This document shows, piece by piece, positions 18,681-27,175 of a DNA stretch of 64,000 bases. The position numbers and the translations under genes were made by a program. Below the pieces are notes generated by a model. It saw nothing but the letters and a program-made list of their open reading frames with translations, had not been told where the DNA came from and searched no databases. Numbering within the stretch: the first letter of the stretch is position 1; each line of letters begins with the position of its first letter. Location of the stretch: contig NZ_JBPOFB010000005.1 of assembly GCF_051251565.1 (NCBI RefSeq), positions 62,001 to 126,000 of the forward strand. The letters run 5' to 3'. This stretch comes from Marivita sp051251565. GTDB taxonomy: Bacteria; Pseudomonadota; Alphaproteobacteria; Rhodobacterales; Rhodobacteraceae.

Positions 18681-19430
18681 ATGGCCGGCCATTCCAAATG
18701 GGCAAACATCCAGCACCGCAAAGGTCGTCAGGACAAGATGCGCGCCAAGCTCTTTTCCAAGTTCTCCAAGGAAATCACCGTTGCCGCCAAGATGGGCGAC
18801 CCCGACCCGGACAAGAACCCGCGCCTGCGCTTGGCGGTCAAGGAAGCCAAGTCCAACTCCATGCCCAAGGACAACATTGAACGCGCGATCAAAAAGGCGT
18901 CCGGGGGCGATGGCGAGGATTACGAAGAAATCCGCTACGAAGGCTACGGCCCGAACGGCGTTGCGGTGATCGTGGAGGCGATGACCGACAACCGCAATCG
19001 CACCGCGTCGAACGTGCGCTCGACCTTTACCAAGAACGGCGGCAATCTGGGCGAGACCGGATCAGTCGGCTTTATGTTCGACCGCAAAGGTGAAATCACC
19101 TACCCCGCCAGCGTGGGCGATGCCGACACGGTGATGATGGCCGCCATCGAAGCCGGGGCCGAAGACGTGGAATCCACCGAAGACGGCCACTTGATCTGGT
19201 GTGCCGACACCGATCTGAACGAGGTCGCCACCGCCCTTGAGGCGGAGTTGGGCGAGTCGGACTCGACCAAGCTGGTCTGGAAGCCGACCACCACAACAGA
19301 GCTGGATCTAGACGGCATGACATCGCTGATGAAGCTGGTGGACGCGCTTGAAGACGACGACGATGTGCAGCGCGTGACGACAAACTTCGAAGCCAGTGAC
19401 GAGGTCATGGCCCAGCTCGAAGAGGCGTAA
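18681..19430 (+). CDS. YebC/PmpR family transcriptional regulator or translation factor
   Basis: A 249-residue YebC protein, recognised by the invariant start MAGHSKWANIQHRKGRQD, the central IRYEGYGPNGVAVIVE and an acidic C-terminal domain. Members bind DNA as regulators (PmpR) or help ribosomes on difficult peptide stretches; which applies here cannot be told. In many proteobacteria the gene neighbours ruvC, which is absent here. The gene is followed by a cluster of palindromes rather than an ordinary terminator. Confidence 0.95.
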   Translation: MAGHSKWANIQHRKGRQDKMRAKLFSKFSKEITVAAKMGDPDPDKNPRLRLAVKEAKSNSMPKDNIERAIKKASGGDGEDYEEIRYEGYGPNGVAVIVEAMTDNRNRTASNVRSTFTKNGGNLGETGSVGFMFDRKGEITYPASVGDADTVMMAAIEAGAEDVESTEDGHLIWCADTDLNEVATALEAELGESDSTKLVWKPTTTTELDLDGMTSLMKLVDALEDDDDVQRVTTNFEASDEVMAQLEEA

Positions 19431-19442
19431 CGGTTCGGGTGT

Positions 19443-19510
19443 TTCCCTGCATTTTCGAAAATGCAGGGAAGCCAATTCGAATTGGCTTTCAAACCGCGTA
19501 TCGAAACGCG
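19443..19510. repeat. Three adjacent TCGA-centred palindromes (copy B)
   Basis: A perfect 28-base palindrome at 19443-19470 (half-site TTCCCTGCATTTTC) is directly followed by a perfect 20-base palindrome at 19469-19488 (half AAGCCAATTC) and a 5-bp hairpin CGCGT-ATCGAA-ACGCG at 19495-19510. All three centre on TCGA. They fill the gap between the converging YebC and FG-GAP genes. Confidence 0.75.
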
Positions 19511-19541
19511 ATAGCTGAACACCCTCTAAGGCGCTATTCCT

Positions 19542-20294
19542 TCAACATCCCAAAGCACGCTCCAGCGCGTCTGGAGAATAGGTGCCCAGGGGTCTGCGTG
19601 ACAGGGACGCACCGTCAAACGTCACCGCCACGATCTCGGTCCAGTTTGCATCAGCGAGCACCATTTCAGGCCCCTGCCCACAGTCGCGCAGACCACCAGC
19701 AATATAATCCCAACCGATACGATGGTTGGTCAGCCCGTCCAGCGCGGCCACTTGAGTCAGACGCCCCTGGACAGTCGGATCATAGCGCCAGACCCGTAAC
19801 ACCTTGGCCAGATGCGGGCGGTCAACATAGGCCAGTTCAACCTTCCCATCCCCGTCCAAATCGGCCACAGCCACGGGAGCAAGCCATCGAAAGCGCGTGC
19901 CGATATGCGGCGTGGCGGCGACCTGAGACAGCGCCCCGTCCACCAGCCCCCAAACGGCAAGCCGTGCGCCTTGGGTCTCGTGGCTCTCGATGGTCACCAC
20001 TTCGGGGGCGCCATCGCCGTTCACATCAACAACACGGGGAACAAGGTCTTCAAACACGATATCCTGCGCCCAACGCGCGGAAATTTCGCGCCCATCGCTG
20101 AGCCGCACAACAAGCGTGTCATATTCAACGTCGTCGCCGAGAACCGCATGCGGATACCGTGTGGTCGGCCCGTCATAGCGCGCCGACACGATCTCTTGTG
20201 CTGCGGCCTGCGACGCTATCACAAGCGCCACAGCCAAACCCGCGCCGCGTGCGCCCGGGCCCCACAGATGCAGCAGAGGTCGCAGCGCCCGCAT
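19542..20294 (-). CDS. Secreted FG-GAP/VCBS-repeat protein
   Basis: A 250-residue protein with an N-terminal signal sequence (hydrophobic run about 17-28, Ala-rich cleavage region before QEIVSA). At least two FG-GAP/VCBS-like calcium loops are present (VVDVNGDGAPEVV near residue 91 and VADLDGDGKVELAYVD near 142), and a third degenerate repeat ends the protein. It is predicted to be periplasmic with a beta-propeller-like fold. No enzymatic motif is visible. It lies nine bases downstream of the ferredoxin gene on the same strand, so the two may share a transcript, but no functional link is known. Confidence 0.75.
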   Translation of the reverse strand: MRALRPLLHLWGPGARGAGLAVALVIASQAAAQEIVSARYDGPTTRYPHAVLGDDVEYDTLVVRLSDGREISARWAQDIVFEDLVPRVVDVNGDGAPEVVTIESHETQGARLAVWGLVDGALSQVAATPHIGTRFRWLAPVAVADLDGDGKVELAYVDRPHLAKVLRVWRYDPTVQGRLTQVAALDGLTNHRIGWDYIAGGLRDCGQGPEMVLADANWTEIVAVTFDGASLSRRPLGTYSPDALERALGC

Positions 20295-20303
20295 CGGATC
20301 AGA

Positions 20304-20627
20304 TCAGATCTGTTTTTCGGGCATCTGGACCACAAGACCGTCCAGCGCGTCCGTGACCTTGAGCTGGCAGGTCAGGCGAGACCGCTCGGGGTTCGGCGCA
20401 TAGGCGAAATCGAGCATGTCTTCTTCCATGTCTTCCTTCGCTGGCAGCTTGGCCACCCAATCGGGATGTACATAGACGTGACAGGTGGAGCAGGCACAGG
20501 CCCCGCCACAATCGGCTTCGATGCCAGGAATGCCGTTGTCGCGCGCACCCTCCATCACAGTGAGGCCGTTGGCCACGTCCACGACATGCTCTGTGCCGCC
20601 ATGCTCAATATAGGTGATTTTTGCCAT
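20304..20627 (-). CDS. 2Fe-2S ferredoxin, adrenodoxin type
   Basis: A 107-residue plant/adrenodoxin-type ferredoxin. Cluster ligands are Cys40, Cys46, Cys49 and Cys87 (C-x5-C-x2-C...C), with the family pattern ADCGGACACSTCHVY. It is of the vertebrate/putidaredoxin class, which delivers electrons to P450s or to Fe-S cluster assembly. No P450 or isc gene is nearby, so the partner is not apparent. Confidence 0.95.
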   Translation of the reverse strand: MAKITYIEHGGTEHVVDVANGLTVMEGARDNGIPGIEADCGGACACSTCHVYVHPDWVAKLPAKEDMEEDMLDFAYAPNPERSRLTCQLKVTDALDGLVVQMPEKQI

Positions 20628-20788
20628 TCCAGCACTCTCCGTCTCAGGAATCGTGACATACCTAGTCCGGCCAAGGCAAACCTGCCAGCCCCTTTTGATG
20701 TCAAACCAATGTGAGGCCTTTAGGACGGCAAAAAGGCATAGCTTTTTGACCTGATAATGGACATCTTTGGACCGGGGGCGCGCATATT

Positions 20789-21739
20789 ATGACATTGCCA
20801 CGAATTAGGACTTGGGTATGTGCCGTCATGATCGGCCTTGGTGGTGCCGCATCCGCCGGGGATGTGCCCCAAATCCGGTATCTGGACCGCCCGTCAGGCG
20901 TGATGGTCCAAACCGAGGCCGCAACGCAGGACACCGCTTTTGCCATCGCGTCGGTCGGCAAGACGATGACGGCGGTTGCCAGTCTGCGCCGTGTGGATCG
21001 CGGTCGGCTTGGGCTGGAGGACAAGGCCGCTGCCTGGATTGCACCCGATATCGTGCAGGGTTTCGGCGGATTGAACGGCATCACCCTGCGCCACCTGTTG
21101 ACCATGACATCAGGCATTCCGGATTATTACACCGAGGACTATCTTGAGGATGCGCTGGACGACCCAGACCGCATACAGCGTGCAGATATCGCGCTCAGCT
21201 ACGCCTTTGGCGAACCGCAACTTTTTGAACCGGGTACGGATTTTGACTACTCAAACACAAACTATGTGCTGCTTGGTCTGATCCTTGAGGCCGAAACCGG
21301 GAAATCATACGCTGGCGCGATGCAGCAAGAGGTGTTCGCCCCCGCAGGCATGACCAACAGCTTTGTTTTCGGGTCGCGCCCCCTGCCGATTGGTTTCGCT
21401 GATGTCCCGGACGAGGTGCGCCGTTATTACCAAGGCGCGGGCTTTGGCGACGGTGGCGTGATCGCCACCGCAGCTGATGTAGCACAGTTCTATCGCACCC
21501 TGTTCATCGACCAGACGCTCCTGCCCTCCGATCTACTGGCCGCGCTGACAACCGATCCGCTGGGTGTGGGATACGGCATGGGCATTGAACTGGACGCAGC
21601 AACCATTGGCCATTCCGGCGGTGATCTGGGCTTTACTTCAGATGTGCGGCTGCACCGCCCGACAGGCACGCTTGCCATCGAACTGGTGGCCGATGAGGAC
21701 GCAGAGACCGGCTGGACCGAGGATCAGATGCCCAATTAG
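20789..21739 (+). CDS. Class C beta-lactamase-related serine hydrolase, exported
   Basis: A 316-residue serine hydrolase of the penicillin-binding/class C beta-lactamase fold. It has a signal peptide (about residues 1-23, GGAASAG), the SxxK nucleophile Ser55-Val-Gly-Lys58, the YxN motif Tyr154-Ser-Asn156 and HSGG at 275-278 in place of KTG. Substrate is uncertain: these proteins act as esterases, D-amino peptidases or remodel cell-wall peptides, and the HxG variant usually means it is not a true beta-lactamase. It is monocistronic by spacing. Confidence 0.88.
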   Translation: MTLPRIRTWVCAVMIGLGGAASAGDVPQIRYLDRPSGVMVQTEAATQDTAFAIASVGKTMTAVASLRRVDRGRLGLEDKAAAWIAPDIVQGFGGLNGITLRHLLTMTSGIPDYYTEDYLEDALDDPDRIQRADIALSYAFGEPQLFEPGTDFDYSNTNYVLLGLILEAETGKSYAGAMQQEVFAPAGMTNSFVFGSRPLPIGFADVPDEVRRYYQGAGFGDGGVIATAADVAQFYRTLFIDQTLLPSDLLAALTTDPLGVGYGMGIELDAATIGHSGGDLGFTSDVRLHRPTGTLAIELVADEDAETGWTEDQMPN

Positions 21740-22017
21740 CCCGCCTTTACCCCATCTATAGCGGCGCTGGGATTGGCGGCAGAAATTTGACCGGGTCAGA
21801 AACCCCGACCGCCCCAGTACCTGCGATCTGGGGGTAAGTAGCAAAACCGGTCTTGAGCCCCTCAAGAAAGACGAACTGCAAGACGCCTTCGTCTGTCAGG
21901 ACGGCCGTGAGGCCCGGCGCGCAGAGCAGGTGGCGGCGTTCTTTGCCCAACACTGACATCGCGCGAATTGGCAGGCGCTCTTGCGGGTCTTGCGCTAAAT
22001 GTTCTACCTTTGTTCAC

Positions 22018-22428
22018 ATGCGTATTCTCAGCCCCCGACCCGCGCCAACAGACTGGCCCCGCCCGCCCTCCTGCCTGACGGCGTCACAACTGCGCCTGCC
22101 ATCCGATGGCGCGCGGGTGGCAGTGGCGGGGCTTGTGATCCTGCGGCAGCGCCCCGGCACCGCAAAGGGGGTGATTTTCCTCACGCTTGAGGATGAAACC
22201 GGCACGGTGAATATCATCGTCTGGCGCAAGCTTTACGAACGCTTCCGCCGCGCGGTGATCGCCGGGCGCATGCTGCGCGTCACCGGGCGCATCCAGAACG
22301 AGGGCGATGTGATCCACGTCATTGCCGAGGTGATCGAAGATATCTCGCCCCTGCTGGATCAGCTTTTGGCCCCCGCGCCCGAGCCTGACCCGCCAGAGGC
22401 GCTTTCGCCAGAGGCGCAAACAGGTTAG
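22018..22428 (+). pseudogene. C-terminal OB-fold fragment of error-prone polymerase DnaE2
   Basis: The 136 codons from ATG 22018 match the end of DnaE2: DGARVAVAGLVILRQRPGTA, VIFLTLEDETGTVNIIVW and VIHVIAEVIEDISPLL. Complete DnaE2 is above 1000 residues; PHP, polymerase and finger domains are missing, and the 278 bases before it hold no recognisable remnant. The frame itself is intact with no internal stop. Usual partners imuA/imuB are absent. Most likely a relic of a deleted imuA-imuB-dnaE2 mutagenesis cassette, though a retained stand-alone OB-fold protein is possible. The open frame extends upstream to 21853 without similarity. Confidence 0.65.
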
Positions 22429-22470
22429 ACTGCGTCAAAGCAGAAACAGGCAAACAGGCGCATCCCACCC

Positions 22471-23022
22471 GTGACCCCCCTCCCGCCAGCGATCCGGGCT
22501 TTGTGGGCTGTGGCCTTGGCCGCCCTTGCGGGCTGTGTTGGTGCTGTGGACTACACCGAGGACGCTACGGCGGTGCCGGTGCCGGATTTCGCCTCTGCGC
22601 AGATCAACCCGCCCCCGGGTGTCAGCCCTGACGGCTGTTGGGTCCGTGATATCGCCCCGGCCGAGTTGGAAACCGTCACCCGCCAGATCGAGGTTGCGCC
22701 CGCGCGGGTGGACGAGGCGGGCAAACCAATAAGCCCCGCGCGGTTCCGAACCGAAACAGTTCAGGTGATCGAACGCGAACGGCAGGCGCTGATCTTTGAA
22801 ACCCCCTGCCCCGATGCGCTGACCCCTGATCTTGTCTCGACCCTGCAACGGGCGCTCGAGGCGCGCGGGCTGTACCGCGGGCAAATCACCGGGGTGATGG
22901 ATGTCCCGACCCGGCAAGCGGTGCGCCGCTACCAGAACGCCCGTGGCCTGCCCAGCGGACTGCTGTCGATGCAATCGGCGCGCGGCCTTGGACTCTTGGC
23001 GACCCCCCGCGATCAGCTGTGA
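22471..23022 (+). CDS. Lipoprotein with C-terminal peptidoglycan-binding domain
   Basis: A 183-residue envelope protein starting at GTG 22471. A lipobox (ALAGC, Cys22) follows a hydrophobic stretch, so it is probably lipidated. The C-terminal 60 residues (LQRALEARGLYRGQITGVMD...AVRRYQNARGLP) form a PG_binding_1 helical domain. Between them lies an unrecognised region with two Cys residues (GCWVRDI, ETPCPD) that could form a disulfide. It may link the outer membrane to peptidoglycan. It lies 42 bases after the DnaE2 fragment. Confidence 0.78.
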   Translation: MTPLPPAIRALWAVALAALAGCVGAVDYTEDATAVPVPDFASAQINPPPGVSPDGCWVRDIAPAELETVTRQIEVAPARVDEAGKPISPARFRTETVQVIERERQALIFETPCPDALTPDLVSTLQRALEARGLYRGQITGVMDVPTRQAVRRYQNARGLPSGLLSMQSARGLGLLATPRDQL

Positions 23023-23049
23023 TCTGCGCGACTCGGCCCGCGTGACGGG

Positions 23050-23170
23050 TTTGCATCTCAGAGTTTGCAGTTTTGCAAATTCATACCTTTATGAAATCCA
23101 GCCTGCATAATCACAAAGGGTTTGCAAAACTTTGCAATCTTGGTGCGCCAAAACTGCAAAGTTTTTGCGG
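23050..23170. promoter_or_regulatory. Clustered TTTGCAAA boxes ahead of prpE (candidate PccR/ScfR/RamB-type operators)
   Basis: Boxes TTTGCATC (23050), TTTGCAGT (23064), TTTGCAAA (23072), TTTGCAAA (23121), TTTGCAAT (23131), and CTGCAAAG with TTTTGCGG around 23154-23170, lie 90-210 bases before the prpE start. Paired TTTGCAAA half-sites are the known target of short-chain acyl-CoA regulators such as R. sphaeroides PccR and actinobacterial RamB. Spacing here is 0-2 bases in the two best pairs, tighter than the reported PccR site, so the assignment is an inference. Confidence 0.6.
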
Positions 23171-23257
23171 CCATGTGCCGCGCGACGGGTCCAGAGACTT
23201 GCCGCAACGTCGCGCGCACCGTACCCCAATGCCAACACGATGAAGGAGGAGATCGGG

Positions 23258-25150
23258 ATGGGTTACAAGGACATCTATGAGAACTGGAAATCCGACCCTG
23301 ACGGGTTCTGGATGCAGCAAGCAGATGCGATCGACTGGGACAAGGCCCCCAGCAAGGCGCTGTTCGACAAAGGCGACGATCTTTACGAATGGTTCGCCGA
23401 CGGCCTGACCAACACCTGCTGGAACGCCGTGGACCGCCATGTCGAAGCCGGGCGCGGTGGACAGGTCGCCATCATCCATGACAGCCCGATCACCGGCACC
23501 CTTCACAAGATCACCTATGCCGACCTGCGCAACCGGGTCGCCCGTCTGGCCGGTGCTCTGCGTGCCAAGGGAATCGAGAAGGGTGACCGCGTTATCATCT
23601 ATATGCCGATGGTCCCCGAAGCACTGGAAGCCATGCTGGCCTGCGCCCGTTTGGGTGCAATCCATTCGGTGGTGTTTGGCGGGTTTGCTGCCAACGAATT
23701 GGCCGTGCGTATCGACGACGCAAAGCCCAAGGCGATCATTGCCGCCTCGTGCGGGTTGGAGCCGGGGCGCGTGGTGCATTACAAACCGCTTCTCGATGGC
23801 GCAATTGATCTGGCGACCCATAAGCCCGATTTCACCGTCATCTTTCAGCGCGAGCAGGAAGTGGCCCATCTGGACGAGGGCCGGGATTTCGACTGGCATG
23901 GGTTCCAGTACGGGGTTGAACCCGCCGAGTGTGTGCCCGTTGAGGGTAATCACCCGGCCTATATCCTCTACACCTCGGGCACCACGGGCGCGCCCAAAGG
24001 TGTGATCCGCCACACTGGCGGGCATCTTGTGGCGCTGAACTGGTCGATGAAGAACATCTACAATGTCGATCCGGGGGATGTGTTCTGGGCAGCGTCCGAT
24101 GTCGGCTGGGTCGTGGGGCATAGCTATATTTGCTATGCGCCGCTTATTCACGGCAACACCACCATCGTGTTCGAGGGCAAACCCGTTGGCACCCCTGATG
24201 CGGGCACGTTCTGGCGCGTGATTGCGGATCACAAGGTGCGCAGCTTTTTCACGGCCCCCACCGCGTTCCGCGCAGTCAAGCGGGACGATCCCAAGGGCGA
24301 ATTTGTCGGCAAGTACGACATCTCTTGCCTCAACGCGATCTATCTGGCGGGCGAACGCGCCGATCCCGACACGATCGAATGGGCGATGAAGGTCAGCGGC
24401 AAGCCAGTCTATGACCATTGGTGGCAAACCGAAACCGGCTGGACGATCGCAGGCATGCCTGCCGGCATTGAGGCTCTGCCGGTCAAGATCGGGTCGCCAT
24501 CGGTGCCGATGCCCGGATACGACGTGCAGATTTTGGACGAAGCAGGACAGCCGATGCAACCCGGAGAACTGGGCGCGATTGCGATCAAGCTGCCCCTGCC
24601 CCCCGGCACTCTGCCGACGCTGTGGAATGCCGAAGACCGGTTCCGCAAATCCTACCTGTCGCATTTTCCCGGATATTACGAGACCGGCGATGCGGGCATG
24701 ATCGACGTCGACGGATACCTGTATATCATGGCGCGCACCGATGACGTGATCAACGTTGCCGGGCACCGCTTGTCCACGGGCGGCATGGAAGAGGTGCTTG
24801 CCGGACACCCGGACGTGGCCGAATGTGCCGTTGTGGGTGTGACCGATCAGCTCAAGGGGCAATTGCCCATGGGGTTTGTCTGTTTGACCAAGGGGGTGGA
24901 CCGCCCGCATGACGAGATCGTCAAGGAATGCGTAAAGCTGGTGCGCGACAAGATCGGCCCGGTGGCGGCGTTCAAGCTTTGCGCGGTGGTGGACCGCTTG
25001 CCCAAGACGCGGTCGGGCAAGATCCTGCGGGCGACCATCGTCAAGATTGCCGACAGCGAGGCGTTCAAGCCGCCCGCAACGATTGATGATCCGGCGATCC
25101 TCGACGAGATCAAGATTGCTCTACAAGCAATGGGCTACGCCAAGGGGTGA
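23258..25150 (+). CDS. prpE: Propionyl-CoA synthetase (PrpE type)
   Basis: Activates propionate to propionyl-CoA via an acyl-adenylate. The 630 residues equal the PrpE length. The N terminus MGYKDIYENWKSDPDGFW fits, the phosphate loop ILYTSGTTGAPKGVI lies near residue 240, the motif YDHWWQTETGW near 385, YYETGDAG near 475, and the C-terminal catalytic lysine in TRSGKILR near 588. AAGGAGGAG sits eight bases before ATG 23258. The upstream region has multiple TTTGCAAA boxes, consistent with propionyl-CoA control. Convergent with the Do protease gene through a shared terminator. Acetyl-CoA synthetase activity is a possible side function. Confidence 0.93.
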   Translation: MGYKDIYENWKSDPDGFWMQQADAIDWDKAPSKALFDKGDDLYEWFADGLTNTCWNAVDRHVEAGRGGQVAIIHDSPITGTLHKITYADLRNRVARLAGALRAKGIEKGDRVIIYMPMVPEALEAMLACARLGAIHSVVFGGFAANELAVRIDDAKPKAIIAASCGLEPGRVVHYKPLLDGAIDLATHKPDFTVIFQREQEVAHLDEGRDFDWHGFQYGVEPAECVPVEGNHPAYILYTSGTTGAPKGVIRHTGGHLVALNWSMKNIYNVDPGDVFWAASDVGWVVGHSYICYAPLIHGNTTIVFEGKPVGTPDAGTFWRVIADHKVRSFFTAPTAFRAVKRDDPKGEFVGKYDISCLNAIYLAGERADPDTIEWAMKVSGKPVYDHWWQTETGWTIAGMPAGIEALPVKIGSPSVPMPGYDVQILDEAGQPMQPGELGAIAIKLPLPPGTLPTLWNAEDRFRKSYLSHFPGYYETGDAGMIDVDGYLYIMARTDDVINVAGHRLSTGGMEEVLAGHPDVAECAVVGVTDQLKGQLPMGFVCLTKGVDRPHDEIVKECVKLVRDKIGPVAAFKLCAVVDRLPKTRSGKILRATIVKIADSEAFKPPATIDDPAILDEIKIALQAMGYAKG

Positions 25151-25291
25151 TCTGGGGCCAGATGCGTTACCGCATGTGCACTGCATGTGAGGGCTCTGGC
25201 CACCGTCCAACGGGCTTGCACCGATGGCGTCACCATGAAGGGCTTCTCAAGGTATTTTCGCCCGAAGAGACCCAGACCCTTTCACCATAGA

Positions 25292-25322
25292 AAAAGGGCG
25301 CTGCCAAAGACAGCGCCCTTTT
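25292..25322. terminator. Bidirectional rho-independent terminator
   Basis: AAAAGGGCGCTG pairs with CAGCGCCCTTTT around a 7-base loop, between the converging prpE and Do protease genes. Confidence 0.9.
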
Positions 25323-25340
25323 GTTGTCGGACCAACAGAC

Positions 25341-26831
25341 TTATTCGTCTTCGGCAATTGTCAGTGCAACAAAGCGCGGATCGCCACCGCGGCGGACCAG
25401 CAGCAGGATGGATTTGCGTCCCGCCTCTTTGGCCTCGGCGATCCGGTCTTCCAGATCACTGAACATCACCACCTGCGCCTGACCGGCCTCGGTGATCACG
25501 TCGCCTGCACGCAAGCCTTTTTCAAAGGCTTCAGAGCTTTCATCGACATCCATCACCGCCAGACCTCTGGCGCTTTCGGGAAGTTCGAGCTGTTCGCGGA
25601 TTTCCGCGCTCAGCGGGCTGAGCGTCAGGCCCATGAGGTCCATCGACTCGGGCGACACGTCTTCGTCTGGGCCGGGCTGGGATGCAGGCACAGCGCTTTC
25701 TGCGTCTTCGCGGCGACCCAGGGTCACCAAAAGCGTCTGTGTCGCGCCCTCGCGGTTGACCACAACGCGGACTGCTTTGCCCACTTCGGTGTTGCCAACC
25801 TGGCGCACCAAGCCACGTGTGTCGTCCACATCGCGGCCATCAAAGCTGATGATCACGTCGCCCGCCTGCATGCCCGCTTCCATTGCTGGGCCTTCGGGGA
25901 CGTCAGAGACCAGCGCGCCCTTGGCCGACGCCAGACCCAGCGCTTCGGCCACATCATCGGTCACATCCTGAATGCGCACGCCGAGCCACCCGCGACGGGT
26001 TTCGCCGAATTCCTGCAATTGATCGACCACGCTTGTGACGACGTTGGACGCCATCGAAAAGCCGATCCCGATCGAGCCGCCATTGGGCGACAGGATCGCG
26101 GTGTTCACGCCGATCACTTCGCCGTCCATGTTGAACAATGGGCCGCCCGAGTTGCCACGGTTGATCGCGGCGTCGGTCTGGATGTAGTCGTCATAGGTGC
26201 CGCTAAGCGCCCGGTTGCGGGCGGACACAATGCCTGCCGAGACCGAAAAGCCCTGACCAAGCGGATTGCCCATCGCCATGACCCAATCCCCCACGCGGGC
26301 GGTGTCGCTATCGCCAAAATTGACGAATTGCAGCGGAGTTTCGCTTTCCACCTTGAGAAGCGCGATGTCGGTGTTGGGGTCGGTGCCGACGATTTCGGCG
26401 GGCAGTTCGAAGCCTTCGAAGAATTCGATCATGATCTCATCCGCGCCTTCGATGACGTGGTTGTTGGTCACGATGAACCCATCTTCGGAAATCACAAAGC
26501 CCGAGCCAAGCGCCGAAGACCGGCGCGGGCGGTTGCCCTGTCCGTTGCCATTGCGATCCTGAAATTCACGGAAGAAATCCTCAAACGGGGATCCTTCGGG
26601 GACAATACCCTGAGGGCCAGTGCGGCCCGCCACGGTTGTTGAGGTGGTGATGTTGACGACAGAAGGGCTGATCTTTTCGGCCAGATTCGCAAAGCTTTCT
26701 TGCGAATAGGCCATCAGCGACTGTGCCAATATGAGGATCATCGATATCGAGGCCATCCAGAACAGGCGCAGCGGCGTGCTTTGGTCCCGTTCGATAACTT
26801 TTGCCTGTGCGGTCTTTGCCTGTGCGGTCAA
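25341..26831 (-). CDS. Do family (DegP/HtrA) periplasmic serine protease
   Basis: A 496-residue periplasmic protease/chaperone. TTG at 26831 is chosen because AAGGAG lies six bases ahead and no ATG gives a better N terminus. A hydrophobic export or anchor segment is at about 24-42. The catalytic triad is His125 (VTNNHVIEGA), Asp155 (NTDIALLKV) and Ser228 (NRGNSGGP). Two PDZ domains follow (about 290-380 and 400-490). It heads a same-strand row of membrane quality-control genes (DUF2065, hflC, hflK lie upstream), so a common role in envelope protein turnover is likely. Confidence 0.94.
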   Translation of the reverse strand: MTAQAKTAQAKVIERDQSTPLRLFWMASISMILILAQSLMAYSQESFANLAEKISPSVVNITTSTTVAGRTGPQGIVPEGSPFEDFFREFQDRNGNGQGNRPRRSSALGSGFVISEDGFIVTNNHVIEGADEIMIEFFEGFELPAEIVGTDPNTDIALLKVESETPLQFVNFGDSDTARVGDWVMAMGNPLGQGFSVSAGIVSARNRALSGTYDDYIQTDAAINRGNSGGPLFNMDGEVIGVNTAILSPNGGSIGIGFSMASNVVTSVVDQLQEFGETRRGWLGVRIQDVTDDVAEALGLASAKGALVSDVPEGPAMEAGMQAGDVIISFDGRDVDDTRGLVRQVGNTEVGKAVRVVVNREGATQTLLVTLGRREDAESAVPASQPGPDEDVSPESMDLMGLTLSPLSAEIREQLELPESARGLAVMDVDESSEAFEKGLRAGDVITEAGQAQVVMFSDLEDRIAEAKEAGRKSILLLVRRGGDPRFVALTIAEDE

Positions 26832-26983
26832 GGGGAACTCCTTCGTCTTTAGTGCGGGTGCATTGCCCGACACATGCCTTGGATAACAGTAATGTAGGTG
26901 CGTGCACGCAACACGCAAACAGGAAAGCACAGTCTCAAGCTTATGTGACTTGGTCGTGACGCCGGCAATCGGCGGCGGATGGC

Positions 26984-27175
26984 TCAAAACGCCTGCAATA
27001 TCCACAACATGGCGATTCCAAGGGCTAGCGCGGACACACCGATAAGCCGCCGCAGATCAAGCGACATCTGGCGCATTGCCTCAAGCATCCGTTCAATAAG
27101 CGAAGGGGCCAGCGCATAGGCCAGCCCCTCGATAATCAGCACAAGTGCAATCCCTTGGATCACAAGCTCGATCAA
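26984..27175 (-). CDS. DUF2065 family small membrane protein
   Basis: A 63-residue protein with two hydrophobic helices (about 5-22 and 43-62) separated by a short basic/acidic loop, matching DUF2065 (YjeT-like), which is commonly found next to hflC. Its ATG overlaps the hflC stop by four bases (ATGA), so it is translationally coupled to hflC. Function unknown; its position suggests a partner of the HflKC-FtsH complex. Confidence 0.85.
   Translation of the reverse strand: MIELVIQGIALVLIIEGLAYALAPSLIERMLEAMRQMSLDLRRLIGVSALALGIAMLWILQAF

Noticed and set aside
21756..21959. 67-codon minus-strand frame in the gap after the serine hydrolase
   Set aside because: Hydrophobicity and codons look mildly protein-like, but no ribosome-binding site, no family and it opposes possible DnaE2 relic DNA; left out. 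The rest of the 278-base gap shows nothing clear.
23232..23257. Upstream initiation of prpE at earlier in-frame codons (from 23132)
   Set aside because: Upstream residues are Arg/Ala-rich without homology and the TTTGCAAA boxes occupy that DNA; ATG 23258 has AAGGAGGAG.
23111..24910. Long minus-strand open frame opposite prpE
   Set aside because: Antisense of a certain gene; His/Gly/Asp-rich product typical of shadow frames.
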